Source: Dysgonomonas sp. UBA7710 (GTDB lineage Bacteria; Bacteroidota; Bacteroidia; Bacteroidales; Dysgonomonadaceae). From it: a DNA stretch of 64,000 nt. The notes below the pieces were generated by a model. That model had not been told where the DNA came from and did not search any database. It saw nothing but the letters and a program-made list of their open reading frames with translations. Every line of letters begins with the position of its first letter. Within the stretch, counting starts at the first letter, position 1. The position numbers were made by a program, and so were the translations under genes. The DNA lies in assembly GCF_002482385.1 (NCBI RefSeq), contig NZ_DLFW01000047.1, forward strand, positions 206,405 through 270,404. The letters run 5' to 3'. Below are positions 9,641 through 18,925 of this stretch, piece by piece.

Positions 9641-10945
9641 ATGAAAGATACAGAAAGAATAGATATGAAAGATTACGAAAAAATAATATCTCTGATAAAA
9701 AAAGAGGTTATTCCTGCTATTGGTTGCACCGAGCCTATTGCTGTAGCTTTATGCGCAGCTAAATCAAGAGAAATATTAGGAGAAATGCCTGAGCATGTCC
9801 AAGTACGTTTAAGTGCAAATGTTCTTAAAAACGCAATGGGCGTAGGTATTCCCGGCACCGGAGGAATGATCGGCTTACCTATTGCTATTGCATTGGGTAT
9901 ATTGGTAGGTAATTCCGATTATCAGCTTGAAGTACTCAAAGATGTTACACCTGATGCGGTTGAAAAGGGAAGTGTATTAATTGACAAAAATATTATTGAT
10001 ATAAAACCTGCCGAATATGTAAATGAAAAATTGTATATAGAGATACATTGCCAATCCAAGAACAATACCTCTATTGCGATAATCGCCGGAAGCCATACTA
10101 ATTTTGTGTACTTACAAAAGAATGAGTCGACTCTTCTTGATAAGAAGAACTCCTCAATAATAAATACAGGAAACACTGAAGTGGAATTGAATATGTCTAA
10201 GATTTATGATTTTTCCATGAATTGTCCCGTTAACAAAGTAGATTTCATACTGGATTCTGCACGAATAAACAAGGCTGCTTCCGAAGAGTCCTTAAAATAC
10301 AAATACGGTCATGCAATAGGTAATACTCTGAAGGGGGATATAAATAGCATGATAATGGGCAATAGTATATTAAACAGGATACTAATATCTACTACAGCAG
10401 CCTGCGATGCCCGTATGGCAGGAATTAAGATTCCTGTAATGAGTAATTCCGGAAGTGGGAATCAAGGTATTGCAGCAACTTTGCCTGTTGTAATATTTGC
10501 AGAGAGAAACAAGAACAATCAGGAGGAACTAATAAGAGCTCTTATTCTCAGCCATCTTACAGTAATATATATTAAACAAAAACTAGGCAGACTATCTGCT
10601 CTATGCGGATGTGTAATTGCGGCCACCGGTTCTGGTTGCGGCATTGTACATCTGATGGGTGGTAAATATGAGCAAGTATCTTACGCTGTAAAAAATATGA
10701 TTGCTAATCTGACAGGAATGATATGTGACGGGGCAAAACCCAGTTGTTCCATGAAGTTAGCCAGTGGCGTTTCAACAGCCTTGCTGTCTGCAACACTGGC
10801 AATGGAACAAAAAGTAGTGACATCTATAGAAGGTATCATAGAAGATGACGTTGATCAATGTATATTAAATCTTGTTCGTATAGGAGCACAGGGTATGCAA
10901 GAAGCTGACAGATTGATACTTGATATAATGACAAACAAGAGGTAA
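9641..10945 (+). CDS. cyuA: L-cysteine desulfidase (UPF0597/CyuA family)
   Basis: This 434-residue cytoplasmic protein matches the UPF0597 family (E. coli CyuA/YhaM, archaeal cysteine desulfidase), related to the L-serine dehydratase alpha chain. Family marks are IPAIGCTEPIAVAL near the N terminus (C29), GVGIPGTGGMIGLPIA, and C-terminal cysteines at about 322, 324, 333, 362 and 369 (LCGCVIAATGSGCG, ICDGAKPSC), suited to ligating a [4Fe-4S] cluster. Characterised members convert L-cysteine to pyruvate, ammonia and sulfide. A second possible start is the ATG at 9665, which begins the conserved MKDYEKII. It lies 85 bp after dsbD with an inverted repeat between, so it is co-transcribed or has its own start. 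With the upstream SusCD, TlpA-like and DsbD proteins it points to catabolism of cysteine or cysteine-containing peptides. Serine dehydratase activity is the alternative. Confidence 0.8.
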   Translation: MKDTERIDMKDYEKIISLIKKEVIPAIGCTEPIAVALCAAKSREILGEMPEHVQVRLSANVLKNAMGVGIPGTGGMIGLPIAIALGILVGNSDYQLEVLKDVTPDAVEKGSVLIDKNIIDIKPAEYVNEKLYIEIHCQSKNNTSIAIIAGSHTNFVYLQKNESTLLDKKNSSIINTGNTEVELNMSKIYDFSMNCPVNKVDFILDSARINKAASEESLKYKYGHAIGNTLKGDINSMIMGNSILNRILISTTAACDARMAGIKIPVMSNSGSGNQGIAATLPVVIFAERNKNNQEELIRALILSHLTVIYIKQKLGRLSALCGCVIAATGSGCGIVHLMGGKYEQVSYAVKNMIANLTGMICDGAKPSCSMKLASGVSTALLSATLAMEQKVVTSIEGIIEDDVDQCILNLVRIGAQGMQEADRLILDIMTNKR

Positions 10946-11008
10946 TTTCTGCCTTTATCGGTAAATTATCTTTATAGATTTACAACAAGATTACGTGATT
11001 AAAAACAG

Positions 11009-11998
11009 TTATTTTAAAGGAATAATTTTGATATTATAATAATTACCTGAAGCATTTTCTTTTACTACAAACAAAGGTAATCCATCTACAACATCTAAAC
11101 TTTGTTTATGTATATGTCCGGCAAAAACTCCCAGAAGATTAGAGGTTTTCAGTACCTCTTCCCGAAATTGCATCGTGGTCTTTGTATGTCCTTCTTCTCG
11201 CCATGGCTCTCTTCTTTCCAGTTCGTATAATTTATCATTCTCTTTCTTCCAGTCCGGATGAGCACAACCATAATTAACCGGGCATCCCGGCATATATAGA
11301 GGAATATGCATTACCAGAATAAGAGGTAGACCAGAAGCTGCTTCTTGTTGAAAAAAGGCAAGTTGTTCGGACGATATTTCATATGTAGAATTGTCTATTA
11401 CAATGAGCTTAACACCCTTTATCGTAACAGAAAAGAACAAAGGATTACGTTCTTGATATAAAGAGATAAGCCTGTTATTTATCCAGGTTTGCCTCAGCTT
11501 TTGAGAGGTTCCTTGCATCCCTTCATAATGCCAGTCATGATTTCCTGTTGTGTAGACATATTTCAATTTAGACTCGATAAGGACGGAGTCAACCCATTCC
11601 ACAGCCCGTTCCGAAGGATAACTGAATATATCACCTGCAAGTACCAATAGATCAATATTTTTCTTTTTACCTATTTCAATTGTTTCGGCGAATGCCTGTT
11701 GAGGATTGGTTTCTTCTCCTGTTTGATAATGTCTGGTTATCGCATATGCTCCGGACATACGTTTACTATATTCTTCATAGGGTTTCTCCCGATCATCTTT
11801 CATCGACAAATGAGTATCTGATAATAGAATGATATCTATAGTATCTACAATACTTGCCGAATATATGTTTATAGAATTCCCATCCAAGGAAAAAGAACTT
11901 CTATAGCCAGTGTCTTTAATACTCTGATTCGTTTTACAGCCTATCAAATAAATCAGTAATACACTAATTATAAAGCACTTATTCAATTGCTCTTTCAT
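11009..11998 (-). CDS. Metallophosphoesterase lipoprotein
   Basis: This 329-residue protein has a lipoprotein signal (YLIGCKTN, cysteine ~21) and the calcineurin-like phosphoesterase motifs in order: LSDTHLS, VLAGDIFS, TGNHDWHYEG, VMHIPLYMPGCP and GVFAGHIHKQ. These supply the Asp, His and Asn ligands of a two-metal centre. It is exported and probably hydrolyses a phosphomonoester or phosphodiester in the periplasm or at the surface; the substrate is not evident. It converges with the cysteine desulfidase gene (63-bp gap) and lies downstream of the mannan-type operon on the same strand, separated by 271 bp holding a hairpin, so it probably has its own promoter. A role on mannose phosphate groups of yeast mannan is conceivable but unsupported. 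Confidence 0.87.
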   Translation of the reverse strand: MKEQLNKCFIISVLLIYLIGCKTNQSIKDTGYRSSFSLDGNSINIYSASIVDTIDIILLSDTHLSMKDDREKPYEEYSKRMSGAYAITRHYQTGEETNPQQAFAETIEIGKKKNIDLLVLAGDIFSYPSERAVEWVDSVLIESKLKYVYTTGNHDWHYEGMQGTSQKLRQTWINNRLISLYQERNPLFFSVTIKGVKLIVIDNSTYEISSEQLAFFQQEAASGLPLILVMHIPLYMPGCPVNYGCAHPDWKKENDKLYELERREPWREEGHTKTTMQFREEVLKTSNLLGVFAGHIHKQSLDVVDGLPLFVVKENASGNYYNIKIIPLK

Positions 11999-12097
11999 AC
12001 GTCAATAATTTTATTTTATTCAGGAATAATTCTTACAAAAGGTATTAATCAAAAGAATCAGTTACAATATACGAATTTTAATCCTTCAAAAAGCTAA

Positions 12098-12144
12098 CAA
12101 GTAAGTATACGAATCTTCATACAAAGATAAAGTACACTTACTTG
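12098..12144 (-). terminator. Probable terminator of the mannan-type operon
   Basis: CAAGTAAGTATAC (12098-12110) and GTACACTTACTTG (12132-12144) form a 13-bp stem with one mismatch and a 21-nt loop. Read on the - strand it follows the LamG gene by 126 nt and is followed by TTAGCTTTTTG. The rest of 11999-12269 shows no gene; it should contain the promoter of the phosphoesterase gene. Confidence 0.45.
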
Positions 12145-12269
12145 CTTATAAATAATATAGATCAGTAGTAAAAAATTGACAGAGTTTATTCTTTACATTT
12201 CTCATTCTGTCATTAAAGACAAAATATTTAAAGATGAATCAGGATTTCAACTACTGATTGTCAGAAATA

Positions 12270-13364
12270 TCAGTCAACAGTAATCCATTGATACTCGCCA
12301 ACCAACTTCGCAGAATATTTTCCGGTCAGGTCTTTTATATCTTCATTATTCTCTACAGTAGATGTAAATTTCCATCCACAAACCAGATCTGATTCGGAAC
12401 CGGTAACAATAATTTCTTTATCCATTATTTTCCTTACTTCCTCTTCTGTTTTCGCAGATTTCCAGATATGGAAGTCTTTGATATATCCAGACAGTCTCCA
12501 GGCATCCGTCATTCCGCCTACTCCTGCAGGCTGGCCAAATGCAACCATCGAGGTTTCAAGATAATTCGACAGATAATTTTTTCCGGCTTGTGCTGTAGCC
12601 TGATCCTTCAATTCTCCATTCAGATAGACTTTAATAACTGCCGATTCCCCATTGATGCCATTCTCATCTATAACGGCTGCAAAGTGAGCCCATTCTCCGG
12701 TAGTTCCAAAATTCACTCCGGGTTCCATCAAACCCCAGTTCTCAAGCCCGATGGTCATACGCACTCTTGAATTATCAAAATTGTTGATAACCCAGCCTTT
12801 ACGAGTCTGAGTTTCACCATCTTCATTAAAGCATGAAACTATACTACCAAAGCCTTCCGTATATTTTAACTTAAACCACAGTTCTACTGTAAAAGCCTGT
12901 TTACCCGACTCACCAAAATTAGAATAATCAGGGCTATATCCAAAGTCAATATATCCGCCATTTTTGCCATTAACATATAATTCAGCATCTTTAAATTCAG
13001 GGGGTAAGTCTTCGGTCCGCTGTGTCGCCTTAAAGTCAGCAATCGCTTTATTCGCAGCGGCAATAGCCTCATCCGTCTTATTCTGGGTAGGATCTGTTTC
13101 TGTTCCATTCTTAAAATAACGGATCGTTTTTTCTATCTGTATCACAGCATCGTCTAATATATATTTGCTCTCCTGCGGATACATATCTTTCTTATCGCCA
13201 TATTGGACATTATCTCTTAACTGTACCATTTCATCGCGGACACCTTCCATTTGTGTAACAAATTTACTCACATCTACTGTCGAATTATCGTTTTCATCGG
13301 AACAAGCCGAAAATACAAGTAAAGAGAAGGCTAATAAGGTCAAAAAATTAAAAATGTGTTTCAT
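12270..13364 (-). CDS. LamG-domain (concanavalin-like) surface lipoprotein
   Basis: The start is set at 13364, where MKHIFNFLTLLAFSLLVFSA opens a lipoprotein signal (lipobox SAC); a longer in-frame reading to 13427 would place 21 extra residues before the signal and overlap the upstream gene. The 364-residue protein has a helical N-terminal region (~25-115, possibly DUF4972-like, unverified) and a C-terminal laminin-G-3/concanavalin-type beta-sandwich (~120-364). That domain is very similar along its whole length to the C-terminal domain of the upstream GH99 protein, sharing for example GKQAFTVELW, AFGQPAGVGGMT and LSGYIKDFHIWKSAK. It is the last gene of the operon. It probably binds glycan at the cell surface; no catalytic residues are apparent. 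Confidence 0.83.
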   Translation of the reverse strand: MKHIFNFLTLLAFSLLVFSACSDENDNSTVDVSKFVTQMEGVRDEMVQLRDNVQYGDKKDMYPQESKYILDDAVIQIEKTIRYFKNGTETDPTQNKTDEAIAAANKAIADFKATQRTEDLPPEFKDAELYVNGKNGGYIDFGYSPDYSNFGESGKQAFTVELWFKLKYTEGFGSIVSCFNEDGETQTRKGWVINNFDNSRVRMTIGLENWGLMEPGVNFGTTGEWAHFAAVIDENGINGESAVIKVYLNGELKDQATAQAGKNYLSNYLETSMVAFGQPAGVGGMTDAWRLSGYIKDFHIWKSAKTEEEVRKIMDKEIIVTGSESDLVCGWKFTSTVENNEDIKDLTGKYSAKLVGEYQWITVD

Positions 13365-13408
13365 AATGTAAGAATAATTAGATTCTATAAAAAGTTTAAA
13401 AATATGGT

Positions 13409-15325
13409 CTATTGAAGTGATATCCACTGGGAATCACCGACTAATCGTGCTGAATATCTACCTGTCAGATCTTTTATATCCTGATTATTTACCGGGACAG
13501 AATTGAATCTCCATCCGCATACCAGATCAGGTTCAAAGCCTGTAACATCGATATCTTTATTCATAATTTTTCTGATAGTACCTTCCGATTTTGCACTCTT
13601 CCAGATATGAAAATCTTTTATATAACCGGAAAGCCTCCAATCGCTGGTCATTCCTCCTACACCCGCAGGCTGGCCAAAAGCAATCATTGGTGTCTGTAAA
13701 TAATTTGACAAATAATTTCCTCCATCAAAAGATGTACTCTGGTCTTTCAGTATTCCATTCTGATAAACTTTTAAAACCACAGGCTTTCCATTAATTTGTT
13801 CCCCGTTTATACCATTCTCATCCACTACAGCAGCAAAATGTACCCATTGCCCGGTCGTAGAGAAATCAAAGCCCGGTTCCAATAACCCCCAATTTTCCAA
13901 GCCGAGTGTCATCCTAAGCCTCGAATTATGAAAACTATTGATTACCCATCCTTTGCGAGTCTGGGTCTGACTGTCCTCATTAAAGCATGATACTACACTA
14001 CCAAAAGCTTCTGTATATTTCAATTTAAGCCACAATTCCACCGTAAATGCTTGTTTCCCATTTTCTCCAAAATTTGAATATTCAGGGCTATGACCAAAAT
14101 CAATATATCCTCCATTTCGGCCATTAATATATAGTTCAGCTTTAGCTTGTTGCTTATTTTTAACAAACTCACTGACCCAATAAGCAGTCCTATCCAAATA
14201 ATAGTCGGGAGAAAGACTGCCATAGTCTGAGTAAGTAAAGGAAGAACTACTGAATGGTACAGCCGGTTCTATTTGTGACCCTTCATGCCATTCATTAAAA
14301 GAAGTGATAGAAATATATTCAGTACCCGTGTCTATTGCTTTTCGGTACATATTGTCATAATACTGACCATTGTTACGGTTGCGGGTAGTAGCATCGTTCC
14401 AAGGACGAACTCGGGTATCTATATACCCGGGACCAACACTTGGAATGAACAGCTTATTATTTTGTTTTGCCCAAGTTTGCATTGAAGCCCAATTAGAAGA
14501 TGTGGAACCAAAAGTGAAGCCATCAGATGCAAAATAGGTATAGAATCCATCAAAATTAGCATCTAAAATAACGGATGGCTGCGAACTCATATTATTCAAC
14601 CATAATCCGATAACATAAGAATCATACGGAGTATTCCTTATCGTTCTGCTACCTCCGGGACTTAATAGAGTAGCCCAGTCGGAAGCCGAAGTAAGATAAG
14701 AATCGTAAATAAAGAAAACAGGTTTGCCCTTCAGCCTGTAAAAAGCCGGATGTCCTCCATAGGTATCAATTAAGTGAGTAATACTTTCTTTCATAGATGC
14801 TGCATTTCGGCCTGAATAAGGTTCTATATGAAAACATACTTTAAGACCGTATTCATTAGCTATATTAAGAAGCAAAGATATTTTTTCCGGTTCGGAGGTA
14901 CCCGATTCATTCCACCATGACAAGGCTACAACACCGACTCGCAAACGGACAAACATCTCCATGTGCATTCTTATTAAGACCGGATCTTTACTGCTATAGG
15001 TCCCTAACTGAGGATAAAAGTTAGCAGCAATATCACCATTTGTCCCCGGTATATAACCAGGACTGGTACTTTGCCCCGGCCCCGGAAGTATATCGTGTCC
15101 CCAATGGAAATATCCGTTATCGAATTCTGCATTACCATACCAGTTATAGTAAAATCCAAAAGTATTATAATCTAAATTCTCTGTAGATAATGCCGTGTTC
15201 TTTAGTACAGAGGTGTTTGTATTATCCTCTGTTTTTTCGTTCAGATCTAAATTATTGTTACAGCTGAATAAGAGGACAGATACAAACAATAAAATCTGAA
15301 TAGTCAACATGTTTTTCTTTTTCAT
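13409..15325 (-). CDS. GH99 endo-alpha-mannosidase-type enzyme fused to a LamG domain
   Basis: The start is placed at 15325 (MKKKNMLTIQILLF, lipobox FSC); the in-frame extension to 15400 adds 25 residues before the signal peptide and overlaps the upstream gene. The 638-residue lipoprotein has a GH99 (beta/alpha)8 domain (~35-385): YYNWYGNAEFDNG, VVALSWWNES, GKPVFFIYDSY, and the family motif SFNEWHEGSQIEPA with the two key glutamates at 345 and 348, spaced as in characterised bacterial endo-1,2-alpha-mannanases. A LamG-3 beta-sandwich (~395-638) follows. GH99 enzymes cleave mannose-alpha-1,2-mannose bonds within side chains of yeast mannan or glucosylated/mannosylated N-glycans. The upstream neighbour is a lone GH99 and the downstream neighbour a lone LamG protein, so this gene looks like a composite of both. 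Surface location is inferred. Confidence 0.88.
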   Translation of the reverse strand: MKKKNMLTIQILLFVSVLLFSCNNNLDLNEKTEDNTNTSVLKNTALSTENLDYNTFGFYYNWYGNAEFDNGYFHWGHDILPGPGQSTSPGYIPGTNGDIAANFYPQLGTYSSKDPVLIRMHMEMFVRLRVGVVALSWWNESGTSEPEKISLLLNIANEYGLKVCFHIEPYSGRNAASMKESITHLIDTYGGHPAFYRLKGKPVFFIYDSYLTSASDWATLLSPGGSRTIRNTPYDSYVIGLWLNNMSSQPSVILDANFDGFYTYFASDGFTFGSTSSNWASMQTWAKQNNKLFIPSVGPGYIDTRVRPWNDATTRNRNNGQYYDNMYRKAIDTGTEYISITSFNEWHEGSQIEPAVPFSSSSFTYSDYGSLSPDYYLDRTAYWVSEFVKNKQQAKAELYINGRNGGYIDFGHSPEYSNFGENGKQAFTVELWLKLKYTEAFGSVVSCFNEDSQTQTRKGWVINSFHNSRLRMTLGLENWGLLEPGFDFSTTGQWVHFAAVVDENGINGEQINGKPVVLKVYQNGILKDQSTSFDGGNYLSNYLQTPMIAFGQPAGVGGMTSDWRLSGYIKDFHIWKSAKSEGTIRKIMNKDIDVTGFEPDLVCGWRFNSVPVNNQDIKDLTGRYSARLVGDSQWISLQ

Positions 15326-15366
15326 TGTTTCCGGTTTTAGATATTGATTAAGTATGTGAAGTGAGT

Positions 15367-16530
15367 TTAATTTCTGCTCTTTCGAAACTCCTTGATCCAA
15401 TGAGCGGTTCTTGTTAAATAATAATCCGGAGCTAAACTCTCATAATCCAGATAAGTAAATGCTGAGCCAGTGTATGGTGTAGCTGGTTCTATCTGTGATC
15501 CTTCATGCCATTCATTAAATGATGTTATAGATATGAAAGATACTTTCGACTCTATTGCTTTTCCGTACATGACATCATAATATCTACCATTATTCCGGTT
15601 ACGGGTGGCAGGCGTATTCCATGGACGGATACGCGTATCTATATATCCCGGGCCAACACTTGGAATAAAGATCTTGTTGTTATTTTCCGCCCATTTTTGC
15701 ATCGTATTCCAATTTGTAGGAGTAGAACCATAGTTGAATCCGAGAGAAGAAAAGTAGGTGTAAAATCCATCGAAGTGAGAATTAAGGATTACAGGGCCCT
15801 GTTTATCTACGTTGTCAAGCCACAAACCAATCACATAAGAATCATAGGCGGTATTCCTTATTGTAATTGCACCATTTGGACTTAACAGTTTTGCCCATTC
15901 TTCCGCCTCAATATTATATGAATCATAGATAAAGAACATCGGCTTACCATCAACTTTATAAAAAGCCGGATGATTACCATATTTATCAATAAGCTTCTTC
16001 ATATTTTCTTTCAGATTCTCCGGATTACGCCCGGAGTATGGTTCAAGATGGAAGCAAACCTTTACTCCTACTTTTTGTGCCTCATCCAATAAGAGTTGGT
16101 TTTTATCAGCCTCTGCAGCCGTTTTCTCATTCCACCAACTAACAGCAGCAACGCCGATTCGTGCTTTCTTGAACATTTCCATGTGCTTTTTTACAATCTC
16201 GGGATCACGATTACTATATCTTCCTAACTCCGGATAAAAATTAGACGCGATGTTACCCTCGGTGCCTGGAATAGTCCCCGGACTACTTCCTCCATTTGGA
16301 TTGGGTGCTATCGCATGAGCCCAATGTGACATTCCTCCATCAAACTCTTCATTTCCATACCAGTCATAGTAGAAACATATAGTATTATAGTCCAAGGTCT
16401 CATTATCTCCGTCCTCCGGTGATTCAGGAGTTACAATATCTTCTCCATTATCGCTACTGCATCCCGTATAAGAAATCAGCATAAATAATGCAAGTAAAGA
16501 ACAACCGATTATTAATAATTTCTCTTTCAT
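15367..16530 (-). CDS. GH99 endo-alpha-mannosidase-type lipoprotein
   Basis: This 387-residue protein has a lipoprotein signal (YTGCSSD) and a single GH99 domain (~45-380) with FYYDWYGNEEFDGG, AAVSWWNEKTA, GKPMFFIYDSY and SFNEWHEGSQIEPA (glutamates 340 and 343). It is a tandem paralogue of the following gene's catalytic domain and ends just where that gene continues into LamG. The expected activity is endo-cleavage of alpha-1,2-mannosidic links. The gaps are 41 bp to the next gene and 111 bp from GH92, consistent with one operon. Two GH99 copies could divide work between cell surface and periplasm or between different side chains; the sequence does not decide. Confidence 0.88.
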   Translation of the reverse strand: MKEKLLIIGCSLLALFMLISYTGCSSDNGEDIVTPESPEDGDNETLDYNTICFYYDWYGNEEFDGGMSHWAHAIAPNPNGGSSPGTIPGTEGNIASNFYPELGRYSNRDPEIVKKHMEMFKKARIGVAAVSWWNEKTAAEADKNQLLLDEAQKVGVKVCFHLEPYSGRNPENLKENMKKLIDKYGNHPAFYKVDGKPMFFIYDSYNIEAEEWAKLLSPNGAITIRNTAYDSYVIGLWLDNVDKQGPVILNSHFDGFYTYFSSLGFNYGSTPTNWNTMQKWAENNNKIFIPSVGPGYIDTRIRPWNTPATRNRNNGRYYDVMYGKAIESKVSFISITSFNEWHEGSQIEPATPYTGSAFTYLDYESLAPDYYLTRTAHWIKEFRKSRN

Positions 16531-16641
16531 ATTTTATAGTTAATTAGTTTTTAGATATAACTTTAGCCGGATAGTATGAAAACTACCTGATATTAATCAA
16601 ATCAGTAATCTCAACAACAATGATTATGAGAATATCTGTTT

Positions 16642-18894
16642 TTAATCTCCGTTCATTTCAAAGGATGGAGGAATAGAAGCCTTATCCGAAGCCCATTGCT
16701 TATTGGGTCTGTTTCCCATTACAAACTCCAGTTTTCCACCTTTTATTAGGTCTTCATGAGTAAACCAGGATTTATTCCAATCGACACCGTTCAGCTTTGC
16801 AGATTGTATATATTTATTCTCTGGTGAATAATTACTACATATAATATCAAATGTCTTACCCTCTCCCAATTTTATACTTGCTTTTTCGAAGGTCGGACTT
16901 CCTATGACATACATTGGTAAGCCGGGAGTTACCGGATAAAATCCGAGTTGGGAGAATACAACAAAAGCAGTCATTCCGCCTCCGTCTTCATCACCGGGAA
17001 CACCCATAAGATCGTTTCTGAACCACTGATCCAACAGATTCCTGATTCTTTTCTGGGTTCTCCAGGGCTGTCCTGCATAATTATATAGATATGGGATATG
17101 AAGGCTAGGTTCATTAGCCATCGAAAATTGGCCAACGTTCCCCGTATGATCGGGTAGCTGTGCATAAAAATCAAATTTGCTTTTGCCCAATGGCGTATCG
17201 TACATCTTCTCCAGTTCTTCAACAAATAGAGCATCTCCCCCCATTAAGTTAACCAGATCAGCAATATTATGAGGCACGTCCCACCGATATACCCATCCAT
17301 TGTTTTCTCCATAATAATCACGGGCACCTTGTCCTCCCGAGTACCTGTAATCGAACGGTTTAATATAGCTTCCATTCATATCTTTAGGATGGAAGAATTT
17401 AGTATCCGGATTAAACAACTTATGATAGTTCAGGCTTCTTTTCAGAAAATGAGAATAGTCATCCTTTTTGCCTATATGTTTTGCAATCTGGGAAAGGCAC
17501 CATTCGTCATACACTGTACCTAAAGTGACTGCGACAGGCTGCCTTTTTTCAAAATTATTCACATTGGCAACCGATTCTATCTCACCGTCTCTTAAGGCCG
17601 GAAAATAACCGTTCTTTTTATAGAAATCATCTAACACTCCGGCCTTATCTCCTGACCATGGAATAAGTGTTTTTTCAGTAATACCCCTCTTGCATGCATC
17701 ATAAGCCAATTCGAGATTAAATCCTTTAAGCCCTTTTACATAAGCATCGATGACTGTTGCCACTCCGTGATTTGAATTCATCCTGCGACTATCACCAGTA
17801 ATTTCAGGAAAAGTTGGCATCCAAAAATTATCCATCTGTTCAGCCATACGGACAAATGAATTAATCATCTGAACTTCCTTTTCGGGTTCTATGATAACTC
17901 TCAGAGGATGTGTGGCACGGTATGTATCCCAAATCCAGTCATCAGTATAAAATGGTATACCATTATCGCCATGCACCTTATCATCAAACGAACTATAATA
18001 CATCCCATCTTCAGAGATACAGATCATTCGTTCATAAGTGCGGTAAAGAGATGTATAAAACACTGCTTTAGCATCTTCACAGTCCCCTTCGACTTTTATT
18101 TTACTCAGTGTCTCATTCCATATAGCCCGCCCTTGTTCTTTGACTTCATCAAAGCTGGCATTTTTCACTTCCCGGTAAAGATTCTTTTTAGCCTGCTCTT
18201 CACTTATAAAGGATATACCATAACGAATATGTATTTGTCGTGAATTCTCTGTAAATCTCATTACAAGACAAGAACTATCCTCCGTTTTATCATCAAAGGG
18301 ATCTATCCGTTCAGGATCAATATCCGTTTCGAGATACAGATAGACTTTTGTTGGAAAATCTCCTATTTGCTGATAACCAGATACTGAATTTCCATTCGCT
18401 TTCAATATACCATTCTTACTATTTATCACAAAGGACGGAGCGCCCTCACTAAACTGAAATTTATATATTGCAGACTGATACGATGGTACATATTCCACAT
18501 CGATATTATCCTCATTCAGAAATACCCGATAGAAATATGGCTTAATCACTTCATTATCGTATTCCAGCGGAATAACCGAAGATAATTGCTTGTCCCCGGC
18601 AAACGGACTTATGGAAAATGCCGAATTTCCTCTATGACTTGTAACTATCACTGGCAAGCCTTTTATTTTATTTCCGGTATAATCTTCCCTTTCCGGATAT
18701 ACCCTTAGCATACTGTTCGGAAGATGGATGGTAGGATAAGCAGGAACTAACAGATGACTTATATTTCCTATATACGGATTCACATAATCAACCGGTTCTT
18801 TACTTATAACCTCTTTATCTGAACAACTTACTACAATCCCCAGAATGAAAGAAAGGGATATAATCCGAAAAATATTTTGAGATATTTTTTTCAT
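16642..18894 (-). CDS. GH92 alpha-mannosidase lipoprotein
   Basis: This 750-residue protein has a lipobox at VSC (~24), then VDYVNPYIGN, the usual GH92 start. An N-terminal beta-sandwich (~35-270) precedes an (alpha/alpha)6 barrel with WDTYRATHPL, ANEPSLHIPYLYNYAGQPW and GDEDGGGMTAFVVFSQLGF, which correspond to the conserved NEP..H..YLYNYAG.PW and G.(D/E)D.G.M regions of the family. GH92 enzymes are calcium-dependent exo-alpha-mannosidases, mostly alpha-1,2 with some 1,3/1,4/1,6, and act on N-glycans or fungal mannan. With two GH99 genes downstream and SusC/SusD upstream, an alpha-mannan or high-mannose glycan target is likely. The linkage specificity is not readable from sequence here. Confidence 0.92.
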   Translation of the reverse strand: MKKISQNIFRIISLSFILGIVVSCSDKEVISKEPVDYVNPYIGNISHLLVPAYPTIHLPNSMLRVYPEREDYTGNKIKGLPVIVTSHRGNSAFSISPFAGDKQLSSVIPLEYDNEVIKPYFYRVFLNEDNIDVEYVPSYQSAIYKFQFSEGAPSFVINSKNGILKANGNSVSGYQQIGDFPTKVYLYLETDIDPERIDPFDDKTEDSSCLVMRFTENSRQIHIRYGISFISEEQAKKNLYREVKNASFDEVKEQGRAIWNETLSKIKVEGDCEDAKAVFYTSLYRTYERMICISEDGMYYSSFDDKVHGDNGIPFYTDDWIWDTYRATHPLRVIIEPEKEVQMINSFVRMAEQMDNFWMPTFPEITGDSRRMNSNHGVATVIDAYVKGLKGFNLELAYDACKRGITEKTLIPWSGDKAGVLDDFYKKNGYFPALRDGEIESVANVNNFEKRQPVAVTLGTVYDEWCLSQIAKHIGKKDDYSHFLKRSLNYHKLFNPDTKFFHPKDMNGSYIKPFDYRYSGGQGARDYYGENNGWVYRWDVPHNIADLVNLMGGDALFVEELEKMYDTPLGKSKFDFYAQLPDHTGNVGQFSMANEPSLHIPYLYNYAGQPWRTQKRIRNLLDQWFRNDLMGVPGDEDGGGMTAFVVFSQLGFYPVTPGLPMYVIGSPTFEKASIKLGEGKTFDIICSNYSPENKYIQSAKLNGVDWNKSWFTHEDLIKGGKLEFVMGNRPNKQWASDKASIPPSFEMNGD

Positions 18895-18925
18895 GTTTTA
18901 TTTATTAGCTTGCACTCTGCAAAGA

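Noticed and set aside
13365..13427. Longer start for the LamG lipoprotein gene
   Set aside because: The extra 21 residues precede a standard lipoprotein signal and would overlap the upstream GH99-LamG gene; the start at 13364 is better.
15326..15400. Longer start for the GH99-LamG gene
   Set aside because: The extra 25 residues precede the signal peptide and overlap the upstream GH99 gene.
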